A stretch of DNA of 64,000 bases from Hygrophila difformis. Its lineage: Eukaryota > Streptophyta > Magnoliopsida > Lamiales > Acanthaceae. The DNA is taken from assembly GCA_030278955.1 (NCBI GenBank), contig JAOANR010000001.1, positions 39,520,890 to 39,584,889 on the forward strand, given 5' to 3'. The notes under the pieces were generated by a model. That model ran no database searches. It was not told the DNA's origin and was given only the letters and a program-made list of their open reading frames with translations. Position 1 is the stretch's first letter. Each line of letters starts with the position of its first letter. Below, one piece after another: positions 1 to 12,945 of the stretch. The translations under genes were made by a program, and so were the position numbers.

Positions 1-1
1 G

Positions 2-3000
2 GCTTTCAGCAGGTTGGATAGATTTTTAGTCTCGCCGGGGTGGCTGTGCTATCGAGGGGATTTAATCCAGAAGCGATGTGATACTGTCTTATCGGATCAC
101 TTCCCGGTTAGTTTGGAATTTGGCAAAAGTGAGTGGGGACCTAAACCTTTTAGGTTTTACAACTACTGGGTAAATGAAAAAGGCTTCATGGAGTTGGTTA
201 CGTCTGTGTGGAATTCGGATGGGAGTGGCAGTAGGGAAAATCGGGAAAGCAAATTGTTTGGCAGGCTAAGATCACTGAAAAATCGCATTAAGGAATGGGA
301 GGGCTACGGGGCAGCGGATCTTGAGGGGAGGATTCAAAAAATCATGGCAGAAATGGGTGAACTCGAGGGCAGGTTGGAAGGGGATGGTTAGGACGAGACG
401 GTGAGGGGAGAATGGCTGGACAAAAAAGGGGAGGCAAAGAAATTATTATTAGCAGAGGAGAGAAGGTGGGCGCAAAAATCAAGGGTGCGATGGATCAAAG
501 ACGGTGATCAAAATACGAGATATTTTCATGCAGTCACGTCTTTGCATAGGAGGAGGAACCATATAGGCGCTATTCATAGGGACGGAGTGATGGTTGAGGA
601 GCCAAGGGAGATAAAAAAACTGGCGTTAGAGTTTTTCAGGGCAGCCTTTAAGAAGGAGAAGGAGGTAGTTTTTCAGGTCAAGAATGCAGGATTGCCGAGG
701 CTGGAGGAGGCTAATAGTAGGTGGCTGGAAAGAGAATTCAGAGAAGAGGAGATTCGTCAAGTGGTGTGGAGCTGTGATGGAAACCGGGAGCCCGGTCCGG
801 ATGGTTTTAACCTGGACTTTTTTAAAAAGTACTGGGGATTGGTCAAGGAGGACGTCATGGAAGTATTTCGGAAGCTGGAAACGAAGGGTAAATTGCCCAG
901 GGAGGCGGGGGGTTCTTTCATTGTGTTGATTCCAAAGGTAGAGAGCCCGAGGGATTTTTGTGATTATCGCCCTATTTCGCTGGTGGGGAGTGTATACAAG
1001 ATTGTGTCTAAAGTGTTGGCAAGAAGGCTTCAAGGAGTTATTGAGGGATTGGTAGGGCAATCACAGATGGCCTTTGTTAAGGGTAGACAGATATTGGACG
1101 GTGTACTTGTGGCAGCGGAGGTGATACATTCGATGCAGAAGGCAGGCATTAGCGGATTTGTAGTGAAACTAGATTTTGCAAAGGCATACGATAATGTGTC
1201 ATGGGAGGCGTTATATGGAGTGTTGGAGGCAATGGGCTTCGGTGAAATGTGGATTTCTTGGATAAGAGAATGCATAGGGTCGGCCACGGCGGCAGTAATG
1301 GTAAATGGTTCCCCTTCTAACTTCTTCAATTTGGAGAAGGGGTTGAGGCAAGGGGATCCTCCTTCCCCGTACCTATTTGTGCTGGTCGCTGAACTACTCA
1401 ATTGTTTTTTCAACAAGGCTGCGAATTTAGGATTGGTGAATGGGGTAGTGGCTGGGGTGAACGGGCCGTCAAAAACGCACTTGCAATATGCCGATGATAC
1501 TATTTTGTTTTGTAAAGGAGAGTTATCACAGGTCATAAATATTAAGAGGATTTTGAGCTGCCTTACCCTTGCTACAGGTCTGAAGATTAACTACAGGAAA
1601 AGTTATATATATGGAGTAAATTGTCCGGAGGGGATGGTTGAGGAAGCGGCCAGCATAGTGGGGTGTGGAGTGGGGAAGTGGCCTTTACCGTATTTGGGAG
1701 TATCAATTGGAGGGAGGTTGAACAATATGGCGATTTGGCAGCCGGTGCTACATAAAGTGGAAAAAAGGTTAGCAGGGTGGAAGGGGAGATTATTATCTCA
1801 AGCGGGCAGATTAAGTCTAATTGGATCGGTTTTAAGTAGCTTACCGGTTTATTTCTTATCAGTATTTAAGATACCTAGAGGGGTGGCGGAACAGTTGGAG
1901 AGGTTGAAAAGACCGTTCTTTTGGAACGAATGGGACGGAATGAGGAGGATCCACACGATTAATTGGGAAAGGGTTTGTATGCATAAGGAGGCGGGGGGTT
2001 TGAGTATTTGGGATACAAAAAGGTTTAATGAGGCACTTCTTCTCAAATGGAAATGGAGATATGGGAATGAGAATTCGTTGTGGAAGGAAGTGATACAGGC
2101 GAAGTATTACAGGAATGAAGGGACTTTAATACCGGAAGTGGTCCAGGTAAGATCACCTTGGGGGCGCATATGTGCTGCCTGGAAGGAGTCCGAATTAGAG
2201 GGTTTAGGGGGTGGATTTAAAATTTTGATTGGAGATGGGAAGGATACTCGATTCTGGCATGATATTTGGGTTGTAGAAGGGCGGGCACTAAGGGACACTT
2301 TCCCTCGTCTATATGCTTTAGCAAGTAACAAGGATTGTAGGGTAGATGAATTTGGGAAGTGGGAGGGTTTTGAATGGACGTGGCACATTGAATTGAGGCG
2401 GCCTCTCTTTGATTGGGAGGTGGTGGGTTGGAATCAATTGTGGTCTTTACTAGGAAGAGTTAGGCTAAACAAGTTTATGAAGGATAGGGTGATTTGGTCT
2501 AAGGATAGCAGGGGCTGTTATTCATCCAAATCTTGCTGGAAAGTAAGTGACGGGGGTGAGCCTGACGTCCATAAAGTATGGTTAAGAATTTGGAAAGTAA
2601 AAGCTCCGATGAAAGTAAAATTGTTGGCATGGTAGATAATGCATAATGCATTGCCTGTAAAGGAGTTGCTTGTGGGAAGAGGTTGTCTTAGTGTTTCGAA
2701 TGCCCTGTGTCCACTTTGTGAAAGGGAATCTGAGTCGACTGACCATCTGATGTGTAGGTGTGAGTTCGCAAGCTCGTTATGGCGCCAAGGGGCTTCTTGC
2801 TTTGGAACAGTCTTCGTATTACCAGGAAGAGTGAAGAACCTGCTGGCATGGTGGATGGATGTCAAACCAAAACTCGGGGGGAGACAACTGTGGTCCTTAC
2901 TGGGATTGGTCATTATGTGGACGATTTGGAAATGTCATAATGAGCTGACGTTTAAAGGAACACGGGCAGATTTAAACTCGACAGTGTTGGATATTAAATG

Positions 3001-3577
3001 GAGGACTTGCTGGTGGTGGCAAATTCTAAACAAGGGAACTGTGGAGAATACGGAGGGGTTACTGATGAGTTTTCCTATTGGTGTTCCTCAGGTTCGGGTA
3101 GAGTCATGTAGAATCCCGAGATGCGGTCTTGTTTGGGAAAGGCCGGAAGCGGGGTGGTGGAAAGTAAACACAGACGGGTCTTCTTTTGGGAATCCAGGGC
3201 CGGCCGGAGTTGGAGGGGTTATTCGGGATGACAGGGGAAAAGTAATTTTTATTCTATCAGACTTTATTGGCCGGGTTGACTCGACAGAGGCTGAGGTTAC
3301 GGCAATCAGTCGAGTATGTGTGGCACTAGTTCGGGATCAAGGATTTCCTCTTTGTCGACTAGTGTTTGAATGCGATTCGTATAATGTGGTAAAATGGTTG
3401 CAAGAACCAAATCAGTTCCCTTGGCGTTTCAGGGATTTGTTAGGGCCAATTTTGGTGGTGAAGAGCTTTGCGGGGGAGGTGAAAGTGGTACATATTTTGA
3501 GAGAGCGCAACAACTTAGCGGACCAGTGGGCTAGATTGGGGGCTGAAGGAGGCAGTAAAGTTGAAAAATGGGTATAA
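2..3577 (+). pseudogene. LINE ORF2 polyprotein (endonuclease C-terminus, reverse transcriptase, zf-RVT, RNase H), two in-frame stops
   Basis: A single reading frame runs from base 2 to the TAA at 3575-3577, broken only by TAG at 389-391 and TAG at 2633-2635; no frameshift is needed. In order I see the end of an APE-type endonuclease (SDHFPV, about 90-110), reverse transcriptase motifs (GPDGF; YRPISLVGSVYKI; KLDFAKAYDNVSW; YADD at 1487-1498), a zinc-binding zf-RVT region around the second stop (CPLCERESESTDHLMCRC), and an RNase H domain with its acidic residues in TDGSS, TEAEVTA, ECDS and NNLADQWA. The product would copy its own RNA at a nicked chromosomal target in the nucleus. One RT block reads GDPPSP where plant LINEs usually have GDPLSP. 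The stops make the copy non-autonomous as printed. The N-terminal endonuclease and ORF1 are outside the window. Confidence 0.92.
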
Positions 3578-5925
3578 CCTGATGGGGACAAAGTATGGAG
3601 TAAATGAAAGGCTTGCTGGGAAAGTGTGGTATTAAGACAAACTGCTGAGAGAAGTTTATTGACAAAATCCTGACTAGGAGATAGTGGCCTGAGATTTGTG
3701 TACGGGGGATGAGTTTGGTTGGTGTTATTGATTATGGAGCAGTTATGGTGGAATATGGATGGGTGCCCTAAAACAATGAATATGTGGAAAGGGATTGTGA
3801 AGGAGAGGGGATGTCTGGATCAGTGGGACCGATCAGGAGATGGTGTAATACTAACATCGTTTGCTTTTGTTTGATTTTAAACTTTCAGCTTTGCAGGTGT
3901 AACATTCAAACAGGTTCTAGTGGGGAGCTTGGAGGAATATAAATCTACCTTGCTGATTGTTGTTGCCAAGGAGATGCATAGGAGAGTGGGAAACACTTGG
4001 AGGTGAAACTACTATTGTGATAGTGGTGCTATGGTTGATTACCTGGGTGGACGAATACTTATCCTGACACGGATCTCACCATGACAAAGGAAAAGGTGAG
4101 TAATGAGGCCCAAGTTTGCTAGGCTGTGTATTGTTGAGACTTATATAGACATTCTTGTCTTTGCTTATGCACTCATATCGAGCTTACAATTATTCACTTC
4201 GGTATATCGAATAAGATGTGGGCGTTAGGGCATCATCCGTTATTGATCCATTTGGCCTATACATCGTCCCTTAAAATCTGTTGAGCCTTATAGATACCTT
4301 CTGTCTTGATGATTCCTGATGCCTACCGAAATACCTGCTATCCCTCATGTTTATCAGTCAAGTTCTGTGATTTCAGTATGCAGAAGGGGTTCTGTACATG
4401 ATTCTCATATGTAGTTCTTTCGTGTTGCAAAGATACGGATGGAAACTTTGGGGTAGGATGTTTTTTGTTTGTAAGCTAGAGGAGCTAGTTCAGTTTGCTT
4501 TGTGTGGAGGAGGTGGCTGGTGCTCATGTATGATAGCAAGAATGAATGAATGCTGATATGATTGGGATTCCTTTAGTGACAGAGCAAACCCTGGTTAAAT
4601 AAAGGGGGGGTGTTTAGAATATGTGATCATATGTTGAATATTGAGGTAGTTAAATAATATGAAAAAAAAAAAAAGAAAAAAAAAAGAAAAAAAAGAAAGA
4701 GAAAAAAAAAAGAATAAAAGAGTGATGAAGTGGAATTTTGATCTTACCAGTTGGGGTGGTCTCATTGCCACAGATGAGGAAGTTGAGTATAAGTGCCATG
4801 GATCCTATTTATTTTTGAGGTTGGGTCCGGGTTGTTTATAGGTAGAAGATGCAAGGGTGAATGAGTCTTTATAAAAGATATTACCCGCAGCGCAATTTAA
4901 GAGAAGGGCTTATCTTCCTTTTCTTTTATTTTAACAAGTTTCAAAAAGCAAGAAATCTCAATTCACATCGATCCTTGTATTATCAAGAATCTTTTTCAGA
5001 GGTAGAGGCTATAGATGCCCGCATTATTTATAGAGAAAAGAAAGCATATAAAGAAAGAAAGCTTTATATATAGATAGGGATGGTAAGAAGACCCAGGAGC
5101 AATGGTAATGGTCCCCTGGTATTCTCCGAGAGCTTAGACGCTTAGGGCTTTTTCCTAAAATCTGGTATTCTATAGCACGTCTTCTGATTTCAAACCTGAA
5201 AAGAGAAAGAGAGGTTTAAAGAAACCTGCAACACGATTTGAACTTCATGTGTCTTATCATGGACAGAACTCTAACTCGTACTAATATTTTCCTTCTTTTG
5301 GTCCTTTATCTCTGACTGCCTCGCCAACCTTTGCGTCTCAAAACTGCTACTTCAGCAGTTTGTTCCCACCTCATAGCCGGTCATTCAGATTATTTTCCTG
5401 TTCTGTTCCATCACGTGTCATCCCTTGGTGCTTTAATCTATCGGGTCCTGCAGCTTTGGCCTTTTGTCTTTGGCCCTTGGTGTTGCTCTTTCCTGCGATT
5501 TACTGAAGTTGAATATGTAAGCGAGATATTGTGTGTATGGAGCAAAGTCATGCTCTGTCTTGATGTTTTATCATGTGGGAGCCCTACTGTTCGTTCAGCA
5601 AATATGCGGGAAGGCGTACATGCTATCTTGGCAGCGCATTGGAAGGAGTCCGGTTGAATATCGGAAGGGTTTGCATTGGGTGTCGTTGAATCTTGAAAGG
5701 GTCTCAATGCGTCAGGATTATCTATAACGATCTGGGACATATCTTTGCAAGGTGCTGACAACTGAGAATGACTGATGCTACGGAGTTGGGCCGATAAGCG
5801 TGTTGATGTATTGTTGTTTTTGTGATAGTGTTTTTTCGATGTTTGTATGATGGGGCTCTATTTTTCGTTGTTATGGATGTTTTTGTACCTTAAACTTTGG
5901 AGTTGAATGAAATTATACATTCCCT
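3578..5925 (+). other. Non-coding 3' region of the LINE, possibly with an unrecognised insertion
   Basis: No convincing gene was found. Short open frames (for example 5331-5657) lack recognisable motifs. A purine tract (aataaaggggggg, about 4598-4611) followed by tgttta resembles a polypurine tract plus LTR start, but I could not find a matching LTR end or a TSD, so this remains only a possibility. Confidence 0.5.
4661..4720 (+). repeat. A/G-rich simple-sequence tract
   Basis: About 60 bases consisting almost only of A with scattered G. It could be an old poly(A) tail or a simple repeat. It yields a lysine-rich spurious ORF (4659-4841). Confidence 0.8.
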
Positions 5926-6147
5926 AAAAAAAAAATAATAATACTAATAATAATAATTGTAATTTATATAAACGAAAAATAAAAAATAAATTAATATTTA
6001 AATAAAATATAAAATGGCAATTATTACAACTTATATCGGCTTGATCGAAGCCATCTCATTTACCGACCGAAAGGATTTTATCCGACCAAAACTCAACTAA
6101 CCCTGTTTATTAATAATAAATATCATTATTATCCATTATAATAATAC

Positions 6148-6179
<32 letters not shown>

Positions 6180-6958
6180 GTAATTTATATAACCGGAAAA
6201 TAAAAAATAGATTAATATTTAAATAAAATATAAAATGGCAATTATTATAATTTCGATCGGCTTGATCGAAGCCATCTCATTTACCGACCGAAAGAATTTT
6301 ATCCGACCAAAATTCAACTAATTCTGTTTATTAATAATAAATATTATTATTATCCATTATAATAATACTAATAATAATAATAGTAATTTATATAAATGAA
6401 AAATAAAAAATAAATTAATATTTAAATGAAAAAAAAAAATAGCAATTATTACAACTTCGATTGGCTTGATCGAAGTATTCTCATTTACCGACCGAAAGGG
6501 TTTTATCCGACCAAAACTCAACTAATCCTGTTTATTAATAATAAATATCATTATTATCCATTATAATAATACTAATAATAATAATAGTAATTTATATAAC
6601 CGGAAAATAAAAAATAGATAAATATTTAAATAAAAATATAAAATAGCAAGTATTACAACTTCGATCGGCTTGATCGAAGCATTCTCATTTACCGACCGAA
6701 AGGATTTTATCCGACCAAAACTCAATTAATCATGTTTATTAATAATAAATATCATTATCATCCATTATAATAATACTAATAATAATAATAATAGTAATTT
6801 ATATAACCGGAAAATAAAAAATAGATAAATATTTAAATAAAAATATAAAATAGAAAGTATTACAACTTAGATCGGCTTGATCGAAGCATTCTCATTTACC
6901 GACCGAAAGGATTTTATCCGACCAAAACTCATTTAATCATGTTTATTAATAATAAATA

Positions 6959-7218
6959 CTTCCTCCGTCTCACTTCTTTTGTTACGAATCATTTTTTGAC
7001 ACTATTCACTGTTTAACTTTGATTCAAATTTTTATCATAGTTATGTAAGAAGAAACATAGTCAAGTGAGATCTTGTTAGATTCGTCTAATCTTGTAGTTT
7101 TAGACAATCAACTTTTTATAACTTTTCGTTGTACAAAATTTAAGTTATTAACCGTTAAAAATGTGCATCGGCATGCGTGTCGAAAGAGTATGTAACAATT
7201 ACACTGAGACGGAGGAAG
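6959..7218. mobile_element. Stowaway-like MITE, copy 1 (260 bp)
   Basis: Perfect terminal inverted repeats cttcctccgtctca and tgagacggaggaag are flanked by TA on both sides (6957-6958 and 7219-7220), the target preference of Tc1/mariner-derived Stowaway MITEs. Neighbouring monomers without the MITE show the empty site aataaatatcattatt. No coding capacity. The same element recurs at 18876 and 20763 in the same monomer position. Confidence 0.9.
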
Positions 7219-8189
7219 TATCAATTTTATCCATTATAATAATACTAATAATAATAATAGTAATTTATATAACCGGAAAATAAAAAGTAGATAAATATTT
7301 AAATAAAAATATAAAATAGCAAGTATTACAACTTCGATCGGCTTGATCGAAGCATTCTCATTTACCGACCGAAAGTATTTTATCCGACCAAAACTCAATT
7401 AATCATGTTTATTAAGAATAAATATCATTATTACCCATTATAATAATACTAATAATAATAATTGTAATTTATATAAACGAAAAATAAAAAATAAATTAAT
7501 ATTTAAATAAAATATAAAATGGCAATTATTACAACTTAGATCGGCTTGATCAAAGCCATCTCATTTACCGACCGAAAGGATTTTATCTGACTAAAACTCA
7601 ACTTACCTTGTTTATTAATAATAAATATCATTATTATCCATTATAATAATACTAATAATAATAATAGTAATTTATATAACCGGAAAATAAAAATAGATTA
7701 ATATTTAAATAAAATATAAAATGGCAATTATTATAATTTCGATCGGCTTGATCGAAGCCATCACATTTACCGACTGAAAGAATTTTATCCGACCAAAATT
7801 CAACTAATCCTGTTTATTAATAATAAATATTATTATTATCCATTATAATAATACTAATAATAATAATAGTAATTTATATAAATGAAAAATAAAAAATAAA
7901 TTAATATTTAAATAAAAATAAAAAATAGCAATTATTACAACTTCGATTGGCTTGATCGAAGTATTCTCATTTACCGACCGAAAGGGTTTTATCCGACCAA
8001 AACTCAACTAATCCTGTTTATTAATAATAAATATCATTATTATCCATTATAATAATAGTAATAATAATAATAGTAATTTATATAAATGAAAAATAAAAAA
8101 TAAATTAATATTTAAATAAAAATAAAAAATAGCAATTATTACAACTTCGATCGGCTTGATCGAAGCATTCTCATTTACCGACCGAAAGG

Positions 8190-8194
8190 GTTTT
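8190..8194. other. E1 target-site duplication, left copy (gtttt)
   Basis: Five bases directly before the TG of the left LTR. They match the five bases after the right LTR. Confidence 0.93.
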
Positions 8195-10719
8195 TGTAAC
8201 GCCCCAAAAATTTTAAACCAAATTTTTGCGACATTACTGCCGTATTACCTCTCTTAAACTGGTGGCCAATCAATTTAAGATTAATAACACGAAGCCTTGT
8301 AAACAGATACACTAATAAATCATAACATCAGAGTAAGTCCAACAAGAAGAAATCCCATATCATAACAGATATCTGATTTACAAGCCACAACAGTACGACA
8401 TCAAAGTCTTACCACAACCTGTCAACGAAACCAAGTACATAACAGTAATACAGAACATGGTTCACAGACCAATGCCAATAACATAAATAAGAAAAACAGA
8501 TAGTTCATGCTACAGAGCATAGACTTCAGACAAGCATATAAGTCAATAACATGAATGATGCATCTCTAGGTAGATCACTCATCCCCAAACCCGATATCAT
8601 GCTCAGGCTCTGCGTCCTCCCCGGGAGTATCTATAAGAAAAACAAAACGCAAGGTGTCAGTACATAAGTACTGAGCAAGAGTAGAACTAGCTGGGCAAAC
8701 GGGGAACGAGGTTAGCACAGTAATAACAGATTATATAGTTGCATAATTAAATGCATAATTAAAACATCACACCGTCCCATACCGGTGCTTCAACCACGTC
8801 ATACACTGCAAAATAGATGATGAGATGAATAATGAATGAAATGCAATGACCTAAGTGCCTATCTATCCTAAATGCAGCACATAAGATGTCTAGCGCGCAT
8901 CCTAATACCATGGCCAGCATTCTTTCCCATTAAGGATCCACCTCTCCTTAATGGTCGAAAGAGATGCCTACAGTGCCCCCGCCGCGGACACTACATGCAT
9001 AAAGGGGTAAGTGGACTTACGGAGTGGCATCCCCAAGGATCGAACCACAGACAGCGGGTAGAGCCCAGAGCATCTCGCTCTCGAAAGCTTACATGCCCAG
9101 AACTAAGTTCTCGAAAGCATAAACACATAATCATCATAATAATATGCCCAAGATAATCAAATAACCAAGCTTGCCCAGTTAACACTCGAAAGCATATACA
9201 TGATATTTGTATCCTCGAAAGCATAAGTCAAATAATTCGCACAATCATAATTCACATGCCCAATCTCAAGATTCAGAAGCATAACAAGATGATTTCCAAG
9301 TCCATGACTAAGATTTAGATTATGGGTTAGCCAATCCCACATATCGGCTCGCAACTCTGTTACAAGAGTTAAGTTCTAGCTCATTCACGTCTCCATAGTT
9401 TCTAAGGTATGGTAGATTCTCAAGCCAATAACAATTGTCATAACTATAATACCAACAAGGCTTAGACCGTTTAGAACAATTTTCGTAGCCTATAAACGAG
9501 CGAGAAATGATAAAATACGAAAGGGAACGAAAAATGGAAGAAAACAGTGAATCGGCACGCAGGGGACACCCTCGGGTTATAAATTCCTATATTAAATTTT
9601 TGAAGGAGTCATTATATCTTAATTCTGATTGCATATTTGAAATCCTTGTTCCGAGTAGGGTCAAATTCATATATGGTTTGCGAAAATCGGATTAGAAACG
9701 AGTAAGTTAGAGCCGATTCAAGTTTGTGAGTTTTTGGGGTGCACAGGAGGCGCCAGGGTGGCGCCTCAGACCACATTTAGGCGCCACCCAGGCATGGTGG
9801 CGCCTGGGTCTGGAACCCAGTGAACAGGGGCGCCGAATTGGCGCTCCGGATCATTTCTGGGCGCCGCCAAGGCTTGGTGGCGCCCCGTCTGAGCGCAAAC
9901 AGAACAGCAAACGCTGTTCTGCGTTCCCTTTCGATTCTTCCTCCATTTTTTCCCCCACTTTGAGCTAAATCCTACTCTTGCCTTGGATTTTTGGTGTCCC
10001 AATACTTCAATTAACAGCTTTCCAAGCTTCCCCCAACACCAAATGCAAGCTACAATCAAGAATCAAGGCCAAATTCAACAAGATTCCACCAAGAACAAGA
10101 GTCATTCGAACATGCATCTATATGAGACTTCAAAACTGAAATTCCTTCAACCAAAAGCAAGTTAAGAGCTTACCTCAACTTCCCCAACAAATTTGCAACC
10201 CTCAAATAAGGATTCAAGCTCCCACCCAAGCCAATCTACAAAAGATTCAACCCACAACACCCATTCCCGTCACTAACTTGTCCCCCACCATAAACCACTT
10301 CCAAACTCAAGAAATCAAGTAACTAATGAAGAAAAATACTTACCCAAGGTAGTAGAATGGATTCCCCAACAGATTTTTGCAAGAAGACACCAATTTCCCC
10401 TCAAAATCAAGAACCCTAGCTCACCCCAAGCTTGGTGGCGGGAATGAAAGAAATGAGAGAGGTGAAAATGGGTCTTCAAGTCCTAAAATCTGATTTTTAT
10501 GCTCAAAATGGGTCCGGGTCGGATTGGTCCACTTAACTTGAGTTATCTCCACCATAATGCACTCACTTGAGCACTTGAGCTCTTATTAACTTGTGGGTTT
10601 GACCCCACTTATTCTTCCACTTCATTCAAAACTACAAAAATAATCCATACCAAATTATCTTACTCAATCAACCACAATTAATTAAATTAATTATGCATTA
10701 ATTAAATCGGGATGTTACA
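8195..10719 (-). repeat. E1 3' LTR
   Basis: Begins TGTAACGCCCC and ends GGGATGTTACA in window orientation, so both ends carry the TGTAAC/GTTACA terminal inverted repeat. It matches the LTR at 15695-18219 at the same length of 2525 bp. It contains four copies of a ctcgaaagc motif (about 9079-9225) and a GC-rich cluster of GGCGCC sites (about 9746-9895). Open frames inside it are not genes. Confidence 0.95.
9746..9895. repeat. GGCGCC palindrome cluster in E1 LTR
   Basis: About seven GGCGCC hexamers lie within roughly 135 bp of otherwise AT-rich LTR, several embedded in longer inverted repeats such as ggcgccaccc with the complementary gggtggcgcc nearby. The cluster is duplicated in the other LTR at about 17247-17396. 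Confidence 0.8.
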
Positions 10720-10735
10720 ATCCCTCCCCCTTAGG
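10720..10735 (-). promoter_or_regulatory. E1 polypurine tract
   Basis: On the minus strand the bases CTAAGGGGGAGGGAT directly precede the 3' LTR start TGTAACATCCC. This is the plus-strand priming site for reverse transcription. Confidence 0.9.
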
Positions 10736-10780
10736 ATCATTCGTCCTCGAATGAAAGAGTATGGATTTAAGCAAGTTACC

Positions 10781-12945
10781 TCATTGAATTGGAGCTAGGT
10801 CCAATTCTGGATAACGCTCCATCATGCTATCTTCGGTTTCCCAAGTGGCATCTTCAACTCCGTGTCTAGACCAAAGTACTTTCACCATCTTGATCACCTT
10901 GCTGCGAAGTACTTTATCTTTGGTATCCAGAATCGCCACGGGATACTCCTCATATTCCAAGCTCTCATCCAAATCCACTTCATCCGGTTGGATAATTTTA
11001 TCGGGATCGGAAACGTACATCCTTAATTGTGACACATGAAAGACGTTGTGTACGTTCCCCACCTCAGCTGGCAAATCCAACCGATAAGCCACCTTCCCAA
11101 TCTTTTTGATAATCTCGTAGGGACCTATAAACCGGGGACTCAACTTTCCCTTCTTCCCGAATCGCCTCACACCTCTCATCGGGGAGACTCTCAGAAGTAC
11201 CCAATCGCCGATGGTTAACTCAATGTCCCTCCTCGATAAGTCTGCATAGCTCTTCTGACGATCCTGAGCTTCCTTCATTCTGTCTCTGATCACTCGCACA
11301 ATTTCAGTGGTTTGCTCAATGATATCGGGGCCCATAATTGCTCGTTCTGATGGATCATTCCAACACAAAGGTGTCCTACACCTCCTTCCATACAAGGCTT
11401 CGAATGGAGCCATTCGAATACTCGCGTGATAACTGTTGTTGTAGGAGAACTCCACCAAAGGTAGATGTTCCTCCCACGTTCCCTGGAAATCCATCACACA
11501 AGCCCTCAGCATGTCTTCTAAAGTTCGGATGGTTCTTTCGGTCTGCCCATCGGTCTGAGGGTGCCACGCCGTGCTCATGCTGATCTGAGTACCAAAAGCT
11601 GCTTGTAATTCTCTCCAGAACCTCGACAAGAACCTCGAATCCCTGTCTGAAATGATCTCCTTCGGCACTCCAAACCGTCTAACCACGTGCTGAATGTAAG
11701 CACCAGTCAGTTGTTGCATACTCCAGTTCAATCTCATCGGTATGAACACAGCACTCTTGGTTAATCGATCCACAACTACCCAAATGGTATCCAACCTGTT
11801 TCTTGTTTTAGGCAATCCAGTGACAAAGTCCATAGCAATAGACTCCCACTTCCACATGGGAACCTCCAAAGGTTGCAATAACCCCGAAGGTCTCATGTGC
11901 TCTGCCTTAACTTTCTGACAAGTAGGGCACTTAGACACAAACTCGGCCACCTCCTTCTTCATGCCCTTCCACCAGTAACCTTGTCTCAAGTCCTTGTACA
12001 TCTTCACTGCTCCAGGATGTACAGAGTAAGGCGTGCAATGTGCTTCCCCCAAGATCTTTTTCTTCAATACTTGATCTTCTGAAGGAACACACAAACGGTC
12101 CCCAAGTCGGATCACACCTCTGCTATCAATCGTGAATCCGTCTGCCTTGCCTTGTCGAATCCTAGCTCTGAAGTGCATCATCTCTTTACTCACAGCTTGG
12201 CTCAATCTGAGCTCTTCGAGTAGTGAAGGCATCGCTGTCATAGCATTTAATCTCGCCTTCATACCATAAGGGATTGCAACAATTTCCTCATTTTCCAATT
12301 CTTGCCTCAATTGCCATGGGAGGGTAATAGTGTTCAACGTATGTCCCTTCCTGCTAAGTGCATCAGCCACTCGATTCGCCCTTCCTTCAATGTACTGAAT
12401 GCTAGTGTCGTAGTCTTGCAAGAACTCCAACCACCTTCGCTGCCTCCCACTCATCTTATCTGTAGTGTAGAGACACTTAAGATTCTTGTGGTCCGAATAG
12501 ATTTGACACTTAGCACCATAGAGATAATGTCTCCAAATCTTCAATGCATGCACGACCGCTGCCATCTCCAAGTCGTGAGTCGGGTAATTTAGCTCATGAG
12601 GCTTCAATTGCCTAGATGCATATGCGATCACCCTGCCGTTCTGCATAAGTACACATCCAAGCCCACGGTGAGATGCATCAGTGTATACCTCATACTCACC
12701 CGATTCATCTGGCAACACCAGAACTGGGGCTTCCGTCACCTTTTCTTTCAACAATTCAAACGCCCCCTGGCAATCCTCACTCCACTGAAAAGGCACATCC
12801 TTCCTTAACAACTGAGTTAGGGGTCGAGCAATGCTTGCAAACCCCTCGATGAATCTCCGGTAGTATCCCACTAATCCAAGGAAACTACGCACCTCACTAA
12901 CATTACTAGGTGGATTCCACTCCAAAACGGCTTCCACCTTCGCGG
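10781..12945 (-). pseudogene. pol: E1 RNase H, integrase and chromodomain-like region of pol
   Basis: The open frame of over 700 codons starts with the RT connection ([17 protein letters not shown]), then RNase H ([29 protein letters not shown]), an integrase HHCC zinc domain ([10 protein letters not shown] and CPTCQKVK), the DDE core ([26 protein letters not shown]), a GPY module and a C-terminal chromodomain-like segment (VPVA-type start, [15 protein letters not shown]). Integrase inserts cDNA, and in this group the chromodomain is thought to guide it to particular chromatin. The segment itself is uninterrupted; it is called a pseudogene only because the upstream frameshifts cut it off from gag and RT. 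The stop lies 61 bp before the 3' LTR. Confidence 0.92.

Larger units (their letters stand above)
1..5935 (+). mobile_element. LINE (non-LTR retrotransposon), 5' end outside window
   Basis: The segment opens inside ORF2 of a plant L1-type LINE and ends in a short A tract at about 5926-5935, preceded by sequence typical of a LINE tail. Directly after the A tract the sequence becomes an internal part of the satellite monomer (the ataatactaataat stretch), so the element appears to have inserted into the array. The 5' end and its target-site duplication are outside the window, so the TSD cannot be checked. The span from the ORF2 stop to the A tract (about 2.35 kb) is longer than a usual LINE 3' UTR and may hold another insertion that I cannot delimit. 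Confidence 0.8.
5936..8194. repeat. AT-rich satellite array, left part (~204-bp monomers)
   Basis: The motif ggcttgatcgaag recurs at about 6038, 6259, 6463, 6667, 6874, 7340, 7543, 7745, 7949 and 8153. Spacing is 202-207 bp, apart from one 221-bp first unit and one unit enlarged by a 260-bp MITE. Each monomer has an A/T block with taataata runs and a CG-containing block with an inverted repeat (cttcgatc, 5-nt loop, gatcgaag) and accgaccgaaagg. The array resumes at 18225 after the E1 insertion. The repeated CG block resembles the subterminal repeats of plant CACTA transposons, but no transposon termini were found. Confidence 0.93.

Noticed and set aside
5331..5657. 108-codon open frame in the LINE 3' region
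   Set aside because: No motif, no partner, and an opposite-strand frame of similar length; likely chance.
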